The notes below the pieces were generated by a model. It had not been told where the DNA came from. It did not search any database and worked only from the letters and a program-made list of their open reading frames with translations. Of a DNA stretch of 48,481 nucleotides, positions 26,829 through 35,983 are shown in pieces. This stretch comes from Acinetobacter parvus DSM 16617 = CIP 108168 (GTDB lineage Bacteria > Pseudomonadota > Gammaproteobacteria > Pseudomonadales > Moraxellaceae), in the NCBI RefSeq assembly GCF_000368025.1, contig NZ_KB849211.1, forward strand, positions 230,557 to 279,037, written 5' to 3'. Within the stretch, counting starts at the first letter, position 1. Each line of letters begins with the position of its first letter. The position numbers were made by a program, and so were the translations under genes.

Positions 26829-27497
26829 ATGCAACAGATGTGGACAGACATTGATGAATATATCAATTCACATTTAATTCCCACTGACCCAAAACTTCTA
26901 CATGCATTAGACAATACCGATCAGCAGGGTTTTTCTAATCATCTGGCTGTTGCACCCAATCAAGGTATGTTTTTACAAATGCTGATTCAGATGAATCAGT
27001 GCAAGCGCGTGTTGGAACTGGGAACTTTTGCGGCTTATAGCACCATTTGGCTGGCAAAGGCCTTACCCGAAGATGGTTATCTACTGACCGTTGAAGGACG
27101 TGATACCCACGTCATCTTGGCGCAGGAAAACATTGATTATGCCAATATGCCCACCACGATCGAACTGAAAAAAGGTCGTGGTGCAGATGTGATGAAACAG
27201 CTTATTGCTGATGGCAGCGAAGCTTTTGATTTTATTTTTATTGATGCCGACAAACAAAGTTATCCTGAATATCTGGAGTTAAGTTTACAACTGTCCCATT
27301 CTGGCACCATTATCGTACTGGATAATGTCATTCGTGCAGGTGCAATTCTGGATGAAAACAATAAAAAACCAAGCATTGAAGGTATTCGGGATGCCTTTAC
27401 GGCATTAAAAGATCATCCAAAGCTTTTATCCTGTACAGCCCTACAAACTGTGGGGTCAAAAGGCCATGATGGTTTTGCAATTGCGATTGTGAAATAG
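26829..27497 (+). CDS. SAM-dependent O-methyltransferase (catechol type)
   Basis: The 222-residue protein is a family-3 O-methyltransferase. The SAM motif VLELGTFAAYSTIWLAKALP lies near residues 60-79, the metal-binding segment DFIFIDADKQSYPEYLEL near 135-152 and the Asp-Asn pair IIVLDNVIRAG near 164. Such enzymes methylate catechol-like or other small hydroxylated compounds; the substrate is not known. No operon partner; the MITE-like repeat lies downstream. Confidence 0.9.
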   Translation: MQQMWTDIDEYINSHLIPTDPKLLHALDNTDQQGFSNHLAVAPNQGMFLQMLIQMNQCKRVLELGTFAAYSTIWLAKALPEDGYLLTVEGRDTHVILAQENIDYANMPTTIELKKGRGADVMKQLIADGSEAFDFIFIDADKQSYPEYLELSLQLSHSGTIIVLDNVIRAGAILDENNKKPSIEGIRDAFTALKDHPKLLSCTALQTVGSKGHDGFAIAIVK

Positions 27498-27602
27498 AGA
27501 TTAAAAAACAACCTGAAATTTTTAATTATTTAATATCAATTACTTATATTTATACACAATGTTTTTCCATATAGTTATCCACAGTATTTGCGGATAACTA
27601 GT

Positions 27603-27873
27603 AGAGGGTCTATTAACACTTCACAGATGCTTGCGACAGCGATCATTTTTTAGGCGGAACAAGGCATGTATTGTGAAATTTAGTCATTCTAAATGAACAA
27701 GACATAACGCAGTAACGACAAAAAATGCTCCTGTCCCGTAGGGTTATGGCTAAAATATCCACAAACTTCGTTATGAAACTTGACAAGGGTCGCGCCATTG
27801 CCTACGTTTCATGCCTTGTTTGAGTCATTTTAGCCTATAACGCAATGCATGGCTGAAGTGTAATAGACCCTCT
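27603..27873. repeat. 271-bp MITE-like element with terminal inverted repeats
   Basis: The ends are AGAGGGTCTATTAACACTTCA on the left and, read inward from the right, the same sequence lacking one A. The interior has no gene, and parts of the two halves are related to each other (GGCATG and TAACGCA motifs recur in inverted order). It fills most of the gap between the methyltransferase and Usp genes. No clear target duplication was found. It resembles a non-autonomous transposable repeat. Confidence 0.7.
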
Positions 27874-27885
27874 TATAAAAATGAA

Positions 27886-28728
27886 TTACTTAGCCACAAG
27901 CAAAGGCACATTGGCATTACGGAAAATTGTGGTGGTAATGCTACCCAAAAAGAATTGATGGATTTTACTGTGGCTGAAAGCCCCCAGCACAATCAACTGA
28001 ATCTTATGCTCTGCCTGATATTCAAGAATATTTTGTGCCACATCTCCATAACGGTAGACAGGTACAACCTCTATACCAGCATCCTTTAAATACTTTTCAG
28101 GTTCGGTCAGCATTTCAGGATGATCACCAACATAAAGTAAGTGACATTGCAGTGTTTTCAATAAATCACTTTGGGCAATGCGTTGCAGCATTTTTTGACA
28201 GGTCGGTGAATACTCATAAGCGAAAATAAAACGTTTCGGTGCTTCAAAATGCTCGCCTACTGTAATCACTGTACAGTTTGCACCACGAATAAAGTTTTCT
28301 ACGTTACTGCCAATCGGCTTATTCTTCTCGGCCGCCCGTTCACCCACACGCCCAATAATGACAACATCATTCTCTTTTAGAATATTAAAGCTCTGTTCAA
28401 GAAAATCGCCCTTTTCCTGAATCTTGGTACTGGTTAAACCATATCGTTTTTCAATCAGTTCAGAAATGTGTTTCAGTAAATTATTGCTGTAGTCGAGCGC
28501 GAGTTCGCTTTGCTTTTGCTCAAGCTCTGCCAACTCCTTGAGCAGCATCGCATTACTTTCAAAACCAATGACACCGCTGATTTCACCTAAATGATAGCTT
28601 GCTGGATAATAGTCTAGGATTTGCAACAGTACTAATTCTCTTTGCGTTTGCTTCGCCACCCATGCGGCTGCTTCAGCGACCGCCTCGATACAAGGTGAAG
28701 AATCAATACATGCAATGACACGGTTCAT
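27886..28728 (-). CDS. tandem-domain universal stress protein
   Basis: This 280-residue protein consists of two Usp domains in tandem, about 1-150 and 155-280. The first has VVIIGRVGERAAEKN and PIGSNVENFIRGANC, the second VLGAFSHSKIHQFFLGSIT, both matching the Gly-rich nucleotide-binding loop of the family. It resembles E. coli UspE in plan and is likely a cytoplasmic stress-survival protein. A GAGAGG ribosome-binding site precedes the start. Single gene. Confidence 0.9.
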   Translation of the reverse strand: MNRVIACIDSSPCIEAVAEAAAWVAKQTQRELVLLQILDYYPASYHLGEISGVIGFESNAMLLKELAELEQKQSELALDYSNNLLKHISELIEKRYGLTSTKIQEKGDFLEQSFNILKENDVVIIGRVGERAAEKNKPIGSNVENFIRGANCTVITVGEHFEAPKRFIFAYEYSPTCQKMLQRIAQSDLLKTLQCHLLYVGDHPEMLTEPEKYLKDAGIEVVPVYRYGDVAQNILEYQAEHKIQLIVLGAFSHSKIHQFFLGSITTTIFRNANVPLLVAK

Positions 28729-28848
28729 GTTCGCCTCTCTTTAGGTCTAACACCTTAGGTCTTGTACTTGTTTTTAACTTAACACAGATAAAACCAGGAT
28801 AGGTTAAATTTATGTATCGAATCTTCTGAACTTTTTCATGCTATTTTC

Positions 28849-29460
28849 TTATTTTCGATAACGGATCAAGCGAGCTGGATTACCTGCAACAATGGCATGC
28901 TTTTCAATGTCTTTAGTCACCATACTGTTCATTCCAATGACGGCATGATCTCCTATTTTTACACCATCTTTAATCCCAACATGCGCCCCCAGCCAAACAT
29001 CCTGTCCAATCTCAATGCCTTTTGAAGTCACTGCCTGTTGGTAAATCGGACGTTCTAAATCCATACCATGATCGAAAGCATATAAATGGCTATACGCTGC
29101 GATACGCACCTGATCATGCAGTTTAATGCCTGCACGTCCACCATCTAAAATACAGTGGTGGTTAATTGCTACCTCATTGCCAATCTGCAACGGTCCATGC
29201 AAAGTACAATCCGCCGCAATAAAGGTGTTGTCACCAATGCTGATCTTACGACCACGCTCTGCAAAAATATGGGCTAAAGGAGAAATGAAACAGTTCTCTC
29301 CAATCTCTACCGTTTCCATTTCCAGCAGGTAGGCTTGATATTCCGCCTGCCATTGTTCCGCCCATTCCCGATGTTTGGGTTTCAATGACCAATATAGCCA
29401 AGGCATATAATTTAAACGATGTTTATGCTGCTCCCGATACTTTAATAATGGATCAGTCAT
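28849..29460 (-). CDS. hexapeptide-repeat acyltransferase
   Basis: The 203-residue protein has a left-handed beta-helix acyltransferase fold, shown by repeated [LIV]-G-x4 hexads from residue 53 on (IGENCFI, IGDNTFIA, IGNEVAIN, IGQDVWLGAHVGIKDGVKIG). The end IVAGNPARLIRYRK is typical of maltose/galactoside O-acetyltransferase-like enzymes. The acyl acceptor cannot be told. Its first codons overlap the end of the YigZ gene by 8 bp, so the two are translationally coupled. Confidence 0.88.
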   Translation of the reverse strand: MTDPLLKYREQHKHRLNYMPWLYWSLKPKHREWAEQWQAEYQAYLLEMETVEIGENCFISPLAHIFAERGRKISIGDNTFIAADCTLHGPLQIGNEVAINHHCILDGGRAGIKLHDQVRIAAYSHLYAFDHGMDLERPIYQQAVTSKGIEIGQDVWLGAHVGIKDGVKIGDHAVIGMNSMVTKDIEKHAIVAGNPARLIRYRK

Positions 29461-30052
29461 CTACAGATTCCTCAACAATCTTAACCTGCTCACGTCCTCT
29501 CGTCAGGTCCTGAAGTTTATGCCTGAGTGGTTCAATTTGCTGAACTTGTACACGCGCCTCAATCATCACCCCATTTTCAGTATAGCTTTCCTGATATTCA
29601 ATCTGTTGCTGCATCAACTCATACTGGATAATCGCCCATTCATTAAACAGGCAGGCAAACTGTATTGCTTTTTTCTCAATTAGCTCAATTTTCTCAGCCA
29701 ATAGCAAACATTGTCCAGCACAGCCACCATAAGCCCGTACCAGTCCACCTGTGCCCAGCTTGATTCCGCCATACCAACGGTTAACCATGACAATCACATT
29801 GGTTAAATCATTGCCCTCTATGGTTGCCAGAATAGGACGACCTGCTGTTCCAGAGGGTTCATCATCATCATTAAAGCGTACATGGTGTCCAATCTTCCAT
29901 GCCCAGCATTGATGGGTGGTTGATGTATCTTTAGTCTGCTCTAAAAAGGCTTTGACCTGTTGTTCATTTTCAACAACCGCAGCAATCGCCTGAAAACGAC
30001 TTTTTTTAATTTCTTCTTCAAAAGTAATCGTATGAGCAATGGTGAATGGCAT
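29453..30052 (-). CDS. yigZ: YigZ/IMPACT-family protein
   Basis: The 199-residue protein has the UPF0029 N-terminal domain (about 1-115) with KIGHHVRFNDDDEPSGTAGR and IVMVNRWYGGIKLGTGGLVR as its signature, and a smaller C-terminal DUF1949-like domain. The cellular role is not established. It is the first gene of a two-gene unit with the acyltransferase. Confidence 0.92.
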   Translation of the reverse strand: MPFTIAHTITFEEEIKKSRFQAIAAVVENEQQVKAFLEQTKDTSTTHQCWAWKIGHHVRFNDDDEPSGTAGRPILATIEGNDLTNVIVMVNRWYGGIKLGTGGLVRAYGGCAGQCLLLAEKIELIEKKAIQFACLFNEWAIIQYELMQQQIEYQESYTENGVMIEARVQVQQIEPLRHKLQDLTRGREQVKIVEESVDD

Positions 30053-30161
30053 AAAAATCTAGATAAAAGCAAAAAAGAAATTATATCAATTTTTGTAGAT
30101 GAGAGAGGTATCTCCAATTCGGAAAAGAATACATGTTTACTTTTTAATGATAACTTATAAA

Positions 30162-30182
30162 AAAGAACCCGCAAGTTCTTTA
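30162..30182 (-). terminator. terminator after lptB
   Basis: The stem AAAGAAC/GTTCTTT with a 6-base loop is followed by T-rich sequence on the minus strand about 23 bp past the lptB stop. Confidence 0.75.
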
Positions 30183-30204
30183 GGATATAAACAACTGTTC
30201 AAAT

Positions 30205-30951
30205 TTAAACCACAAAATCGTCACCCAAATACACTTTACGCACCTGCTCATTATCCAGAATTTCCTGTGGAGTGCCTTCAGCAATCACCGATCCTTCACT
30301 CACGATATAAGCCTTTTCACAAATGGCCAAAGTCTCACGCACATTATGGTCGGTAATCAACACCCCAATCCCACGTTCTTTTAGGGTTTGGATAATATCC
30401 TTAATATCACCCACGGAAATCGGGTCAACCCCTGCAAATGGCTCATCCAGCAGCATAAATTTTGGATCGGCAGCCAATGCACGTGCAATTTCAGCCCGAC
30501 GGCGTTCACCACCAGAAACACTCATACCCAGTGAATCCTTAATATGATTGATCTTAAAATCATTCAAAAGCTCAGTCAGGCGTTGCTGGCGCTGCTGCTT
30601 ATTCAGGCCCTTACGTGTCTCCAAAATTGCCATAATATTTTCAGCAATGGTCAGCTTTCTAAAGATAGACGCTTCCTGAGGTAAATAGCCAATTCCCTTA
30701 CGCGCCCGCTCATGCATAGCCAGATCGGACAGGTCAAGGTCATCGAGGTGAATCTCGCCCTTGTCCATACGCACCAGACCAACAACCATATAGAAGCTGG
30801 TGGTTTTTCCCGCACCATTCGGCCCAAGCAGTCCGACAATCTGACCACTTTGCATGGTAAAAGAAACATCTTTCACAACCCAGCGCTTGCTATAATTTTT
30901 CGCCAAATACTTAATGCACAATGTCTGTGGTTGCTGACCTGACTGTTCCAT
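30205..30951 (-). CDS. lptB: LPS export ABC transporter ATPase LptB
   Basis: LptB powers extraction of LPS or lipooligosaccharide from the inner membrane with LptF/G. The 248-residue protein shows Walker A GPNGAGKTTSF near residue 39, the signature SGGERRRAEIARAL near 145, Walker B FMLLDEPFAGVDP near 165 and the switch His in LITDHNVRE. Its start overlaps the lptA stop by one base, TAATG. It is the last gene of the kdsD-kdsC-lptCAB operon; no rpoN follows here, unlike in E. coli. Confidence 0.97.
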   Translation of the reverse strand: MEQSGQQPQTLCIKYLAKNYSKRWVVKDVSFTMQSGQIVGLLGPNGAGKTTSFYMVVGLVRMDKGEIHLDDLDLSDLAMHERARKGIGYLPQEASIFRKLTIAENIMAILETRKGLNKQQRQQRLTELLNDFKINHIKDSLGMSVSGGERRRAEIARALAADPKFMLLDEPFAGVDPISVGDIKDIIQTLKERGIGVLITDHNVRETLAICEKAYIVSEGSVIAEGTPQEILDNEQVRKVYLGDDFVV

Positions 30952-31499
30952 TAATCACGTGCCCCTGGAAAGCTTTTTGAACTTGATGGTGGAATGATAA
31001 TCTGAATACGATTAGATGATGAACCCTGCGCCTCAACATCGCCCTTGTTCATACTGTATTTCAACCTGTTGCCGCGAATACTGGAACCATCCTGATAGAG
31101 ATAGGCATTACCAGTCAACGTGATAATCCCTGTGTCTGCGTTGTAGACAATATTCTGCGCCTCACCGCGTGCCAACCCCTTGTTGGCTTCTATTTGCTGC
31201 TGGAACTTGGCAGGTTTGCCTTTGGCGGTAATGGTCTGAATCTCGTTTTTACTGTTCAGTGTGGCAACCAGTGAGTCCGCCTGAAGCTTCATGGTGCCCT
31301 GTTCGATCACCACATTGCCCGTATAAGTGGTAATACCCGTTTTACTATTATAAGTCGCGTTTTCAGCCGCCAGAGAAAGTGGTTGGTTACGGTCTGACGG
31401 TAAAGCAAAACTTGAGGCAGAAGAGAGTGCAACCACCGCAACACAAGCCACCTGTTTCAGGAAAGATGAACGATACTGGGTATTAAGGTTTTGGCGCAT
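30951..31499 (-). CDS. lptA: periplasmic LPS-bridge protein LptA
   Basis: LptA forms the periplasmic bridge that carries LPS from LptC to LptD. The protein has a signal peptide (RSSFLKQVACVAVVALSS, cleavage after SSFA) and an OstA-like beta-jellyroll with repeats such as YTGNVVIEQG and LTGNAYLYQDG. The ATG at 31499 is preferred over 31526 because it puts a positively charged start directly before the signal helix. It overlaps the end of lptC by 17 bp, so translation is likely coupled. Confidence 0.93.
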   Translation of the reverse strand: MRQNLNTQYRSSFLKQVACVAVVALSSASSFALPSDRNQPLSLAAENATYNSKTGITTYTGNVVIEQGTMKLQADSLVATLNSKNEIQTITAKGKPAKFQQQIEANKGLARGEAQNIVYNADTGIITLTGNAYLYQDGSSIRGNRLKYSMNKGDVEAQGSSSNRIQIIIPPSSSKSFPGARD

Positions 31500-32031
31500 A
31501 CTTTCCTCGAACTTTGAAAAATTCATATTGACCCTGATTGAGGTCTGCTTTTAGTCCCTGACTCACAAACTCAGCCGTTGGTGACTGCACAATGACCTGA
31601 TGCTGCGTTTCCAGTTGTCTGGTTTTCGGATAGCCTGTGAGTTCATCCGTATGAAACTCCATTTTACCCTGTTCAGATAATTGTGTCGCAACCACGTCTC
31701 CAGTCAGGACTACTTTGCTATTGTCATCGTAACCATTTGCCTGTTTGGCAAAAAAGGTCGCATCAGGCTTGCCCTGTTTGTACATCACCGCATTGAGCTG
31801 ATCAAGCTGTGATGTTTTCTGTTGCATATCCTGTTGCAACTGCTTGATTTCGGCACGAATATATAAATTCCCCTGCTCATCTGTTTGCGTAAGATGAACG
31901 CCCTGTGCTGAATATGTCATATTTTTAGCTGAATCAACTTCCAGCTTTTTTGCCTTGCCGCTGTAATAGTAATAGCCGCCACTGATCGCAGCAACAATTA
32001 CAGCAACAACATATAAAACCTTGGTATCCAT
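31483..32031 (-). CDS. lptC: LPS export protein LptC
   Basis: LptC is a bitopic inner-membrane protein that receives LPS from LptB2FG and hands it to LptA. The 182-residue protein has one N-terminal transmembrane helix (VLYVVAVIVAAISGGYYYYS, residues 5-24) and a periplasmic jellyroll domain with YSAQGVHLTQTDEQGNLYIR as its first strands. Position between kdsC and lptA agrees with the family. Confidence 0.92.
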   Translation of the reverse strand: MDTKVLYVVAVIVAAISGGYYYYSGKAKKLEVDSAKNMTYSAQGVHLTQTDEQGNLYIRAEIKQLQQDMQQKTSQLDQLNAVMYKQGKPDATFFAKQANGYDDNSKVVLTGDVVATQLSEQGKMEFHTDELTGYPKTRQLETQHQVIVQSPTAEFVSQGLKADLNQGQYEFFKVRGKYAPKP

Positions 32032-32071
32032 AAACAGGGTGCCCTAACCTTGGGGGAGTTTAATACTGATA

Positions 32072-32611
32072 TTAATGTGGTACAGTCAGGTATTTTGCAA
32101 GTAGCTCTTGGTAAACACCTTTTGCCATCAGCAACATATCACAGGCCTCACGTACTGCCCCACGTCCACCCATCGCTTGGGTGACCAGATTTGCACGGCG
32201 ACGCACTTCCTCATGGCCATTGGGCACGGTAATGCTCATACCTGCAATTGCAAACGCAGACAGGTCAGGCCAGTCATCGCCCATATAGACACAGTCCTCA
32301 GGCAGGATATTGAGCTGTGCACAGGCTTCACGCAATGCCACACCCTTATCCTCACGTCCCTGAAACACCAGATCCACACCCAAGTCAGACATGCGCTTTT
32401 CAACAATCTGGCTTTTACGTCCAGTGATGATAATCACTTTCATGCCTGCCTGCTGCACCAACTTCATTCCCAAGCCATCACGGATATCGAAAGACTTGAC
32501 TTCATCACCTGAGTTGGTCAAGGTCACAAAACCATCGCTTAGAATACCATCCACATCCAGCACCAGTGCCTGTAAATGACGCGCTTGCTCTAAAAGTGCA
32601 TACGATGCCAT
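32072..32611 (-). CDS. kdsC: 3-deoxy-D-manno-octulosonate 8-phosphate phosphatase KdsC
   Basis: KdsC removes phosphate from Kdo-8-phosphate in inner-core synthesis. The 179-residue HAD phosphatase has motif I LDVDGILSDG near residue 18, with both catalytic Asps, motif II VIIITGRKS and motif III GDDWPDLSAF. The lack of a cap domain is typical of the tetrameric family. The start lies 3 bp after the kdsD stop. Confidence 0.95.
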   Translation of the reverse strand: MASYALLEQARHLQALVLDVDGILSDGFVTLTNSGDEVKSFDIRDGLGMKLVQQAGMKVIIITGRKSQIVEKRMSDLGVDLVFQGREDKGVALREACAQLNILPEDCVYMGDDWPDLSAFAIAGMSITVPNGHEEVRRRANLVTQAMGGRGAVREACDMLLMAKGVYQELLAKYLTVPH

Positions 32612-32614
32612 GAC

Positions 32615-33592
32615 TTAACTCACTCCCGCTTCAATCAGATCATGCATGCTAATTACCCCAATTACCTTATGGGCATCATCAACAACAACAAATTGGTTAA
32701 TCTTTTTCTCATTCATTTTTTCCAACACTTTGACAGCACGAACTTCCTGCGAAATTGTCATCGGGTTTTTGGTCATCACCGCAGAAACAGGCAGGTTAAT
32801 GTCAAAACCCTGTTGATGGTCAATCATACGACGTAAGTCACCATCGGTGAAAATACCTAACAGAATGTCATTTTCATCCACCACCGTGGTTAAACCCAGA
32901 CGCTTTTCGGTAATCTCAAACAGGGTTTTATTCATCGGCGTATCAGGGGTTACCTTTGGCAACTCTGCACCTGTGTGCATTAAATGTTTCACATGCAGAA
33001 GCAAACGCTTACCCAGCGCACCCGCAGGATGGGAACGGGCAAAATCATCTGCGGTAAAGCCTCGTGCTTCCAGCAACGCAACCGCTAAAGCATCCCCTAG
33101 AACCAGTGTTGCGGTGGTACTTGATGTAGGCGCCAATCCCAGTGGGCATGCTTCATCTGCCGCACCCAGCGTCAGGGCAATATCAGCATTCTGTGGCATT
33201 GGTCCCTTGTCATCACGGCTAATGGTGATTAAAGGCACTTCCAAGTGTTTAATCAGTGGCATCAGCATCATAATTTCATCACTCTTGCCCGAGTTTGAAA
33301 TTGCAATCAGTACATCACCGCGCACCAGCATGCCCAGATCACCATGCCCTGCCTCACCAGGATGCATAAAGAATGAGGGTGTACCTGTGGAGGCAAAGGT
33401 TGCCGCCATTTTGCGGCCAATATGACCAGATTTACCCATTCCTGTAACAACCACACGCCCCTTGCATTGCAAAATCACTTCACAGGCGCGGTCAAAGCGT
33501 TCATCAATTTGTGTTGCAAGTACTTCTATCGCTTGTTGTTCAATGCGCAAAGTTTCCAGCGCACTTTTTTGGAAATTTATCGTTTGTGACAT
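32615..33592 (-). CDS. kdsD: arabinose-5-phosphate isomerase KdsD
   Basis: KdsD converts ribulose-5-phosphate to arabinose-5-phosphate, the precursor of Kdo. The 325-residue protein has an N-terminal SIS domain with GMGKSGHIGRKMAATFASTG near residue 50 and the HPGEAGHGDLGM loop, and two C-terminal CBS domains (about 205-325). It is the first gene of the operon that makes Kdo and exports LPS; the 337-bp gap upstream should hold the promoter. Confidence 0.95.
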   Translation of the reverse strand: MSQTINFQKSALETLRIEQQAIEVLATQIDERFDRACEVILQCKGRVVVTGMGKSGHIGRKMAATFASTGTPSFFMHPGEAGHGDLGMLVRGDVLIAISNSGKSDEIMMLMPLIKHLEVPLITISRDDKGPMPQNADIALTLGAADEACPLGLAPTSSTTATLVLGDALAVALLEARGFTADDFARSHPAGALGKRLLLHVKHLMHTGAELPKVTPDTPMNKTLFEITEKRLGLTTVVDENDILLGIFTDGDLRRMIDHQQGFDINLPVSAVMTKNPMTISQEVRAVKVLEKMNEKKINQFVVVDDAHKVIGVISMHDLIEAGVS

Positions 33593-33929
33593 GCAGGTTT
33601 AACTCAAAATAATATGCGATCTACTGGAGGTAGATGATTGTAATCAAAAGAATGATCGAGATTCTAGCATAACTAGAAGTTATACACGTTTCTAAAATGT
33701 GTAAGATTTTTGGGAAAATGGAGAAAAATAAAGATCAATGAACCGCAAACTCCAGACGCTGATCGCTACACACTACAACCCATGTTTCAAGAACAGGGAT
33801 AACACCCCATCCCAAACAACATAATCATTAAAATTGATCTGGTCCATTATTTTTTGCCCGATAACTTTATGAAATACAATGCATACGTTATGATGAATAA
33901 CGATTTTTGTAGAGTGTTTGAAAACCCTT
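33593..33929. other. divergent intergenic region kdsD/cysS
   Basis: No gene is visible in this 337-bp AT-rich gap between the divergent kdsD and cysS starts. It should contain promoters for both. TATGAT near 33890 is a reasonable -10 for cysS, but I see no good -35 and do not call a promoter. Confidence 0.5.
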
Positions 33930-35351
33930 ATGCAACCTTTTGTTCTATATAATTCTGAGCAACGTAAAAAAGTTGAATTTGTGCCACGCAAAGAGGGACA
34001 AATCGATATGTATGTCTGTGGTATGACGGTTTACGATTATTGTCATATTGGACACGCTCGGGTTATGGTTGCATTTGACTACATCATTCGCTTTTTGCGT
34101 AGTCAGGGCTGGAAAGTTCGCTATATCCGTAATATCACTGATATTGATGACAAGATCATTGCCCGTGCCAATGAAAATGGTGAAACCATCCAGCAACTCA
34201 CTGCACGCTTTATTGATGCAATGAATGAGGATGCAGCCAACCTTGGCTGTGTGCTACCCGATGAAGCACCCAAAGCGACCGAATATATTGACCAGATGCA
34301 AAGCATGATTGCTACGCTGGTGGATAATGGCACAGCCTACCCTGCTGCCAACGGTGATGTTTATTTTGAAGTGACCAAGTTTGACAAATACGGTCGCTTG
34401 TCGGGCCGTAAGCTTGAGGATATGCAGGCGGGCGCATCTGAACGTGTCGATGTCGAAGTTGAAAAGAAACATCCTTTTGATTTTGTCCTTTGGAAACACG
34501 CCAAGGAAAATGAACCTGCATGGGCTTCACCTTGGGGCAATGGCCGTCCAGGCTGGCATATTGAATGTTCAGCGATGTCCACCTGCTGTCTGGGTAATCA
34601 TTTCGATATTCATGGTGGTGGTTCGGACCTGATGTTCCCACACCATGAAAATGAAATTGCCCAAAGTGAGGCTTCAACAGGCGAACAGTATGTGAATTAC
34701 TGGATGCATGTGGGTTTCATTAATGTCGATGGTGAGAAAATGTCGAAGTCCTTAGGCAACTTCTTTACCATTCGTGATGTAATGGAAAAATTCCATCCAG
34801 AAGTGATCCGTTACTTTATTGTGTCATCACACTACCGTAGTCCAGTCAACTTCTCTGACTTTGCCTTGAAAGAGGCGAAAACCGCACTCAGCCGTTTTTA
34901 TCATTCATTTAAAGCCTACCAGCAAATGTATGGGCAAAAAACAGTTGAGACTTTAGAGCAAGGTTTTGTTAAACGTTTTAATGCCGCAATGCGGGATGAC
35001 TTTAATACTGCGGAAACAATGGCAGTTTTATTTGAGCTAAATAAAGAGTTAAACCGTGCTGTTAAGGAAGAAACTGCTGAACAGGCAACTGTCCTCTACT
35101 CAACCTTACGCTATTTAACCAATATTCTTGGCTTGGTTCAGCATGATGTAGATGAGTTTTTAAAATCGGATATTGGTCAGGAAGCACTCTCCCTTTCTGA
35201 CACAGAAATTGAAAACTTTATCCAGCAACGTGTTGATGCTAAAAAAGCCAAAGACTTTGCTCAGGCAGATGCCATTCGACAGTCTTTATTGGATCAGGGT
35301 GTTGTGCTTGAGGATACCCGTCAGGGAACTATTTGGCGACGTGCTGATTAA
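33930..35351 (+). CDS. cysS: cysteinyl-tRNA synthetase
   Basis: CysS charges tRNA-Cys. The 473-residue class I synthetase has YVCGMTVYDYCHIGHARVM near residue 26, containing the zinc-ligand Cys and the HIGH motif, the zinc-binding WHIECSAMSTCCLG, the HGGGSDLMFPHHENE segment near residue 230 and KMSKSLGNFF near 266. The C-terminal DALR domain and the last helix with KKAKDFAQADAIRQSL are present. The ATG at 33930 is chosen because an upstream TTG at 33918 is less likely and would add only four residues. Confidence 0.97.
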   Translation: MQPFVLYNSEQRKKVEFVPRKEGQIDMYVCGMTVYDYCHIGHARVMVAFDYIIRFLRSQGWKVRYIRNITDIDDKIIARANENGETIQQLTARFIDAMNEDAANLGCVLPDEAPKATEYIDQMQSMIATLVDNGTAYPAANGDVYFEVTKFDKYGRLSGRKLEDMQAGASERVDVEVEKKHPFDFVLWKHAKENEPAWASPWGNGRPGWHIECSAMSTCCLGNHFDIHGGGSDLMFPHHENEIAQSEASTGEQYVNYWMHVGFINVDGEKMSKSLGNFFTIRDVMEKFHPEVIRYFIVSSHYRSPVNFSDFALKEAKTALSRFYHSFKAYQQMYGQKTVETLEQGFVKRFNAAMRDDFNTAETMAVLFELNKELNRAVKEETAEQATVLYSTLRYLTNILGLVQHDVDEFLKSDIGQEALSLSDTEIENFIQQRVDAKKAKDFAQADAIRQSLLDQGVVLEDTRQGTIWRRAD

Positions 35352-35375
35352 ATCAACACTTAGCAACATAGAGAG

Positions 35376-35403
35376 TTGACAGTTTGATTAAACTCTCTAT
35401 AAT
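35376..35403 (+). promoter_or_regulatory. consensus sigma-70 promoter of tRNA-Gly
   Basis: TTGACA at 35376-35381 and TATAAT at 35398-35403 are both perfect consensus with a 16-bp spacer, 10 bp before the tRNA. The GC-rich stretch GCGACC after the -10 box is a discriminator of the kind found in stringently controlled stable-RNA genes. Confidence 0.92.
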
Positions 35404-35413
35404 GCGACCTATT

Positions 35414-35489
<76 letters not shown>

Positions 35490-35496
35490 GAATTTT

Positions 35497-35528
35497 AAAA
35501 GCCTCAGTCGAAAGATTGGGGCTTTTTT
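35497..35528 (+). terminator. terminator after tRNA-Gly
   Basis: The hairpin AAAGCCTCAGTC-GAAA-GATTGGGGCTTT, with two G-T pairs, ends in a run of seven Ts. Confidence 0.85.
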
Positions 35529-35609
35529 TGTTGATTTTAAATAGTATTATTATTTATCAGAATTTCTGATACTTAAAAAAGCAAGTTAACAGAACATTAC
35601 ATTTAAAAT

Positions 35610-35631
35610 TGGTGACCAAATGGTGACCAAA
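35610..35631. repeat. two tandem copies of TGGTGACCAAA
   Basis: Two exact 11-bp copies lie end to end between the tRNA and the HTH gene, followed by the related AAAGTGAC. Each contains a near-palindrome, as expected for an integrase arm site or repressor operator. Confidence 0.6.
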
Positions 35632-35734
35632 AAGTGACTCTATTTTTTTACGCGCTACTTTCTAAGTTGGCCGAATCTGTATGACCAAGCCCCTATCATG
35701 TAATTACACAAAAAATTATTGATTATCTATTTTA

Positions 35735-35983
35735 TTATTCATCATCGGTATCTCTATTATTTGACTGCGCTAACAAATCATTAGTCCGCTCAAATATAAA
35801 TAACTCCCCAACCTGTATATCTAAAAAATCACATACCCGATCAATAGTATCAAAATCTATTCGTGTCAAATCTCCATTATAAAGCTTATGCAATGTGGTT
35901 TTATTAATACCAGTACCACGGATAAGATCTGCTACCCTCATCCTTCTTTCAGCCAAAAGAGTTGGAAGTTTACAAATAATCAC
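35735..35983 (-). CDS. small HTH (Cro/C1-type) regulator
   Basis: The 82-residue protein is almost entirely a helix-turn-helix domain: LPTLLAERRMRVADLIRGTG, then INKTTLHKLYNGDLTRIDFD as turn and recognition helix, then a conserved CDFLDIQVGELFIFE. The GTG at 35983 is preferred because AGAGGA lies 6 bp upstream; the frame is open further up but without a ribosome-binding site. It is divergent from the excisionase/integrase genes with about 115 bp between, the usual position of a module repressor. Confidence 0.8.
   Translation of the reverse strand: MIICKLPTLLAERRMRVADLIRGTGINKTTLHKLYNGDLTRIDFDTIDRVCDFLDIQVGELFIFERTNDLLAQSNNRDTDDE

Noticed and set aside
32847..33425. 192-codon open frame on the plus strand inside kdsD
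   Set aside because: It is wholly antisense to the conserved SIS and CBS domains of KdsD and has no recognisable domain.
33840..33929. T-box or other leader upstream of cysS
   Set aside because: No specifier stem, T-box sequence or terminator/antiterminator pair is visible, and such leaders are rare in gammaproteobacteria.
34312..34677. 121-codon minus-strand frame inside cysS
   Set aside because: It overlaps the catalytic core of CysS, is His/Pro-rich and has no start context.
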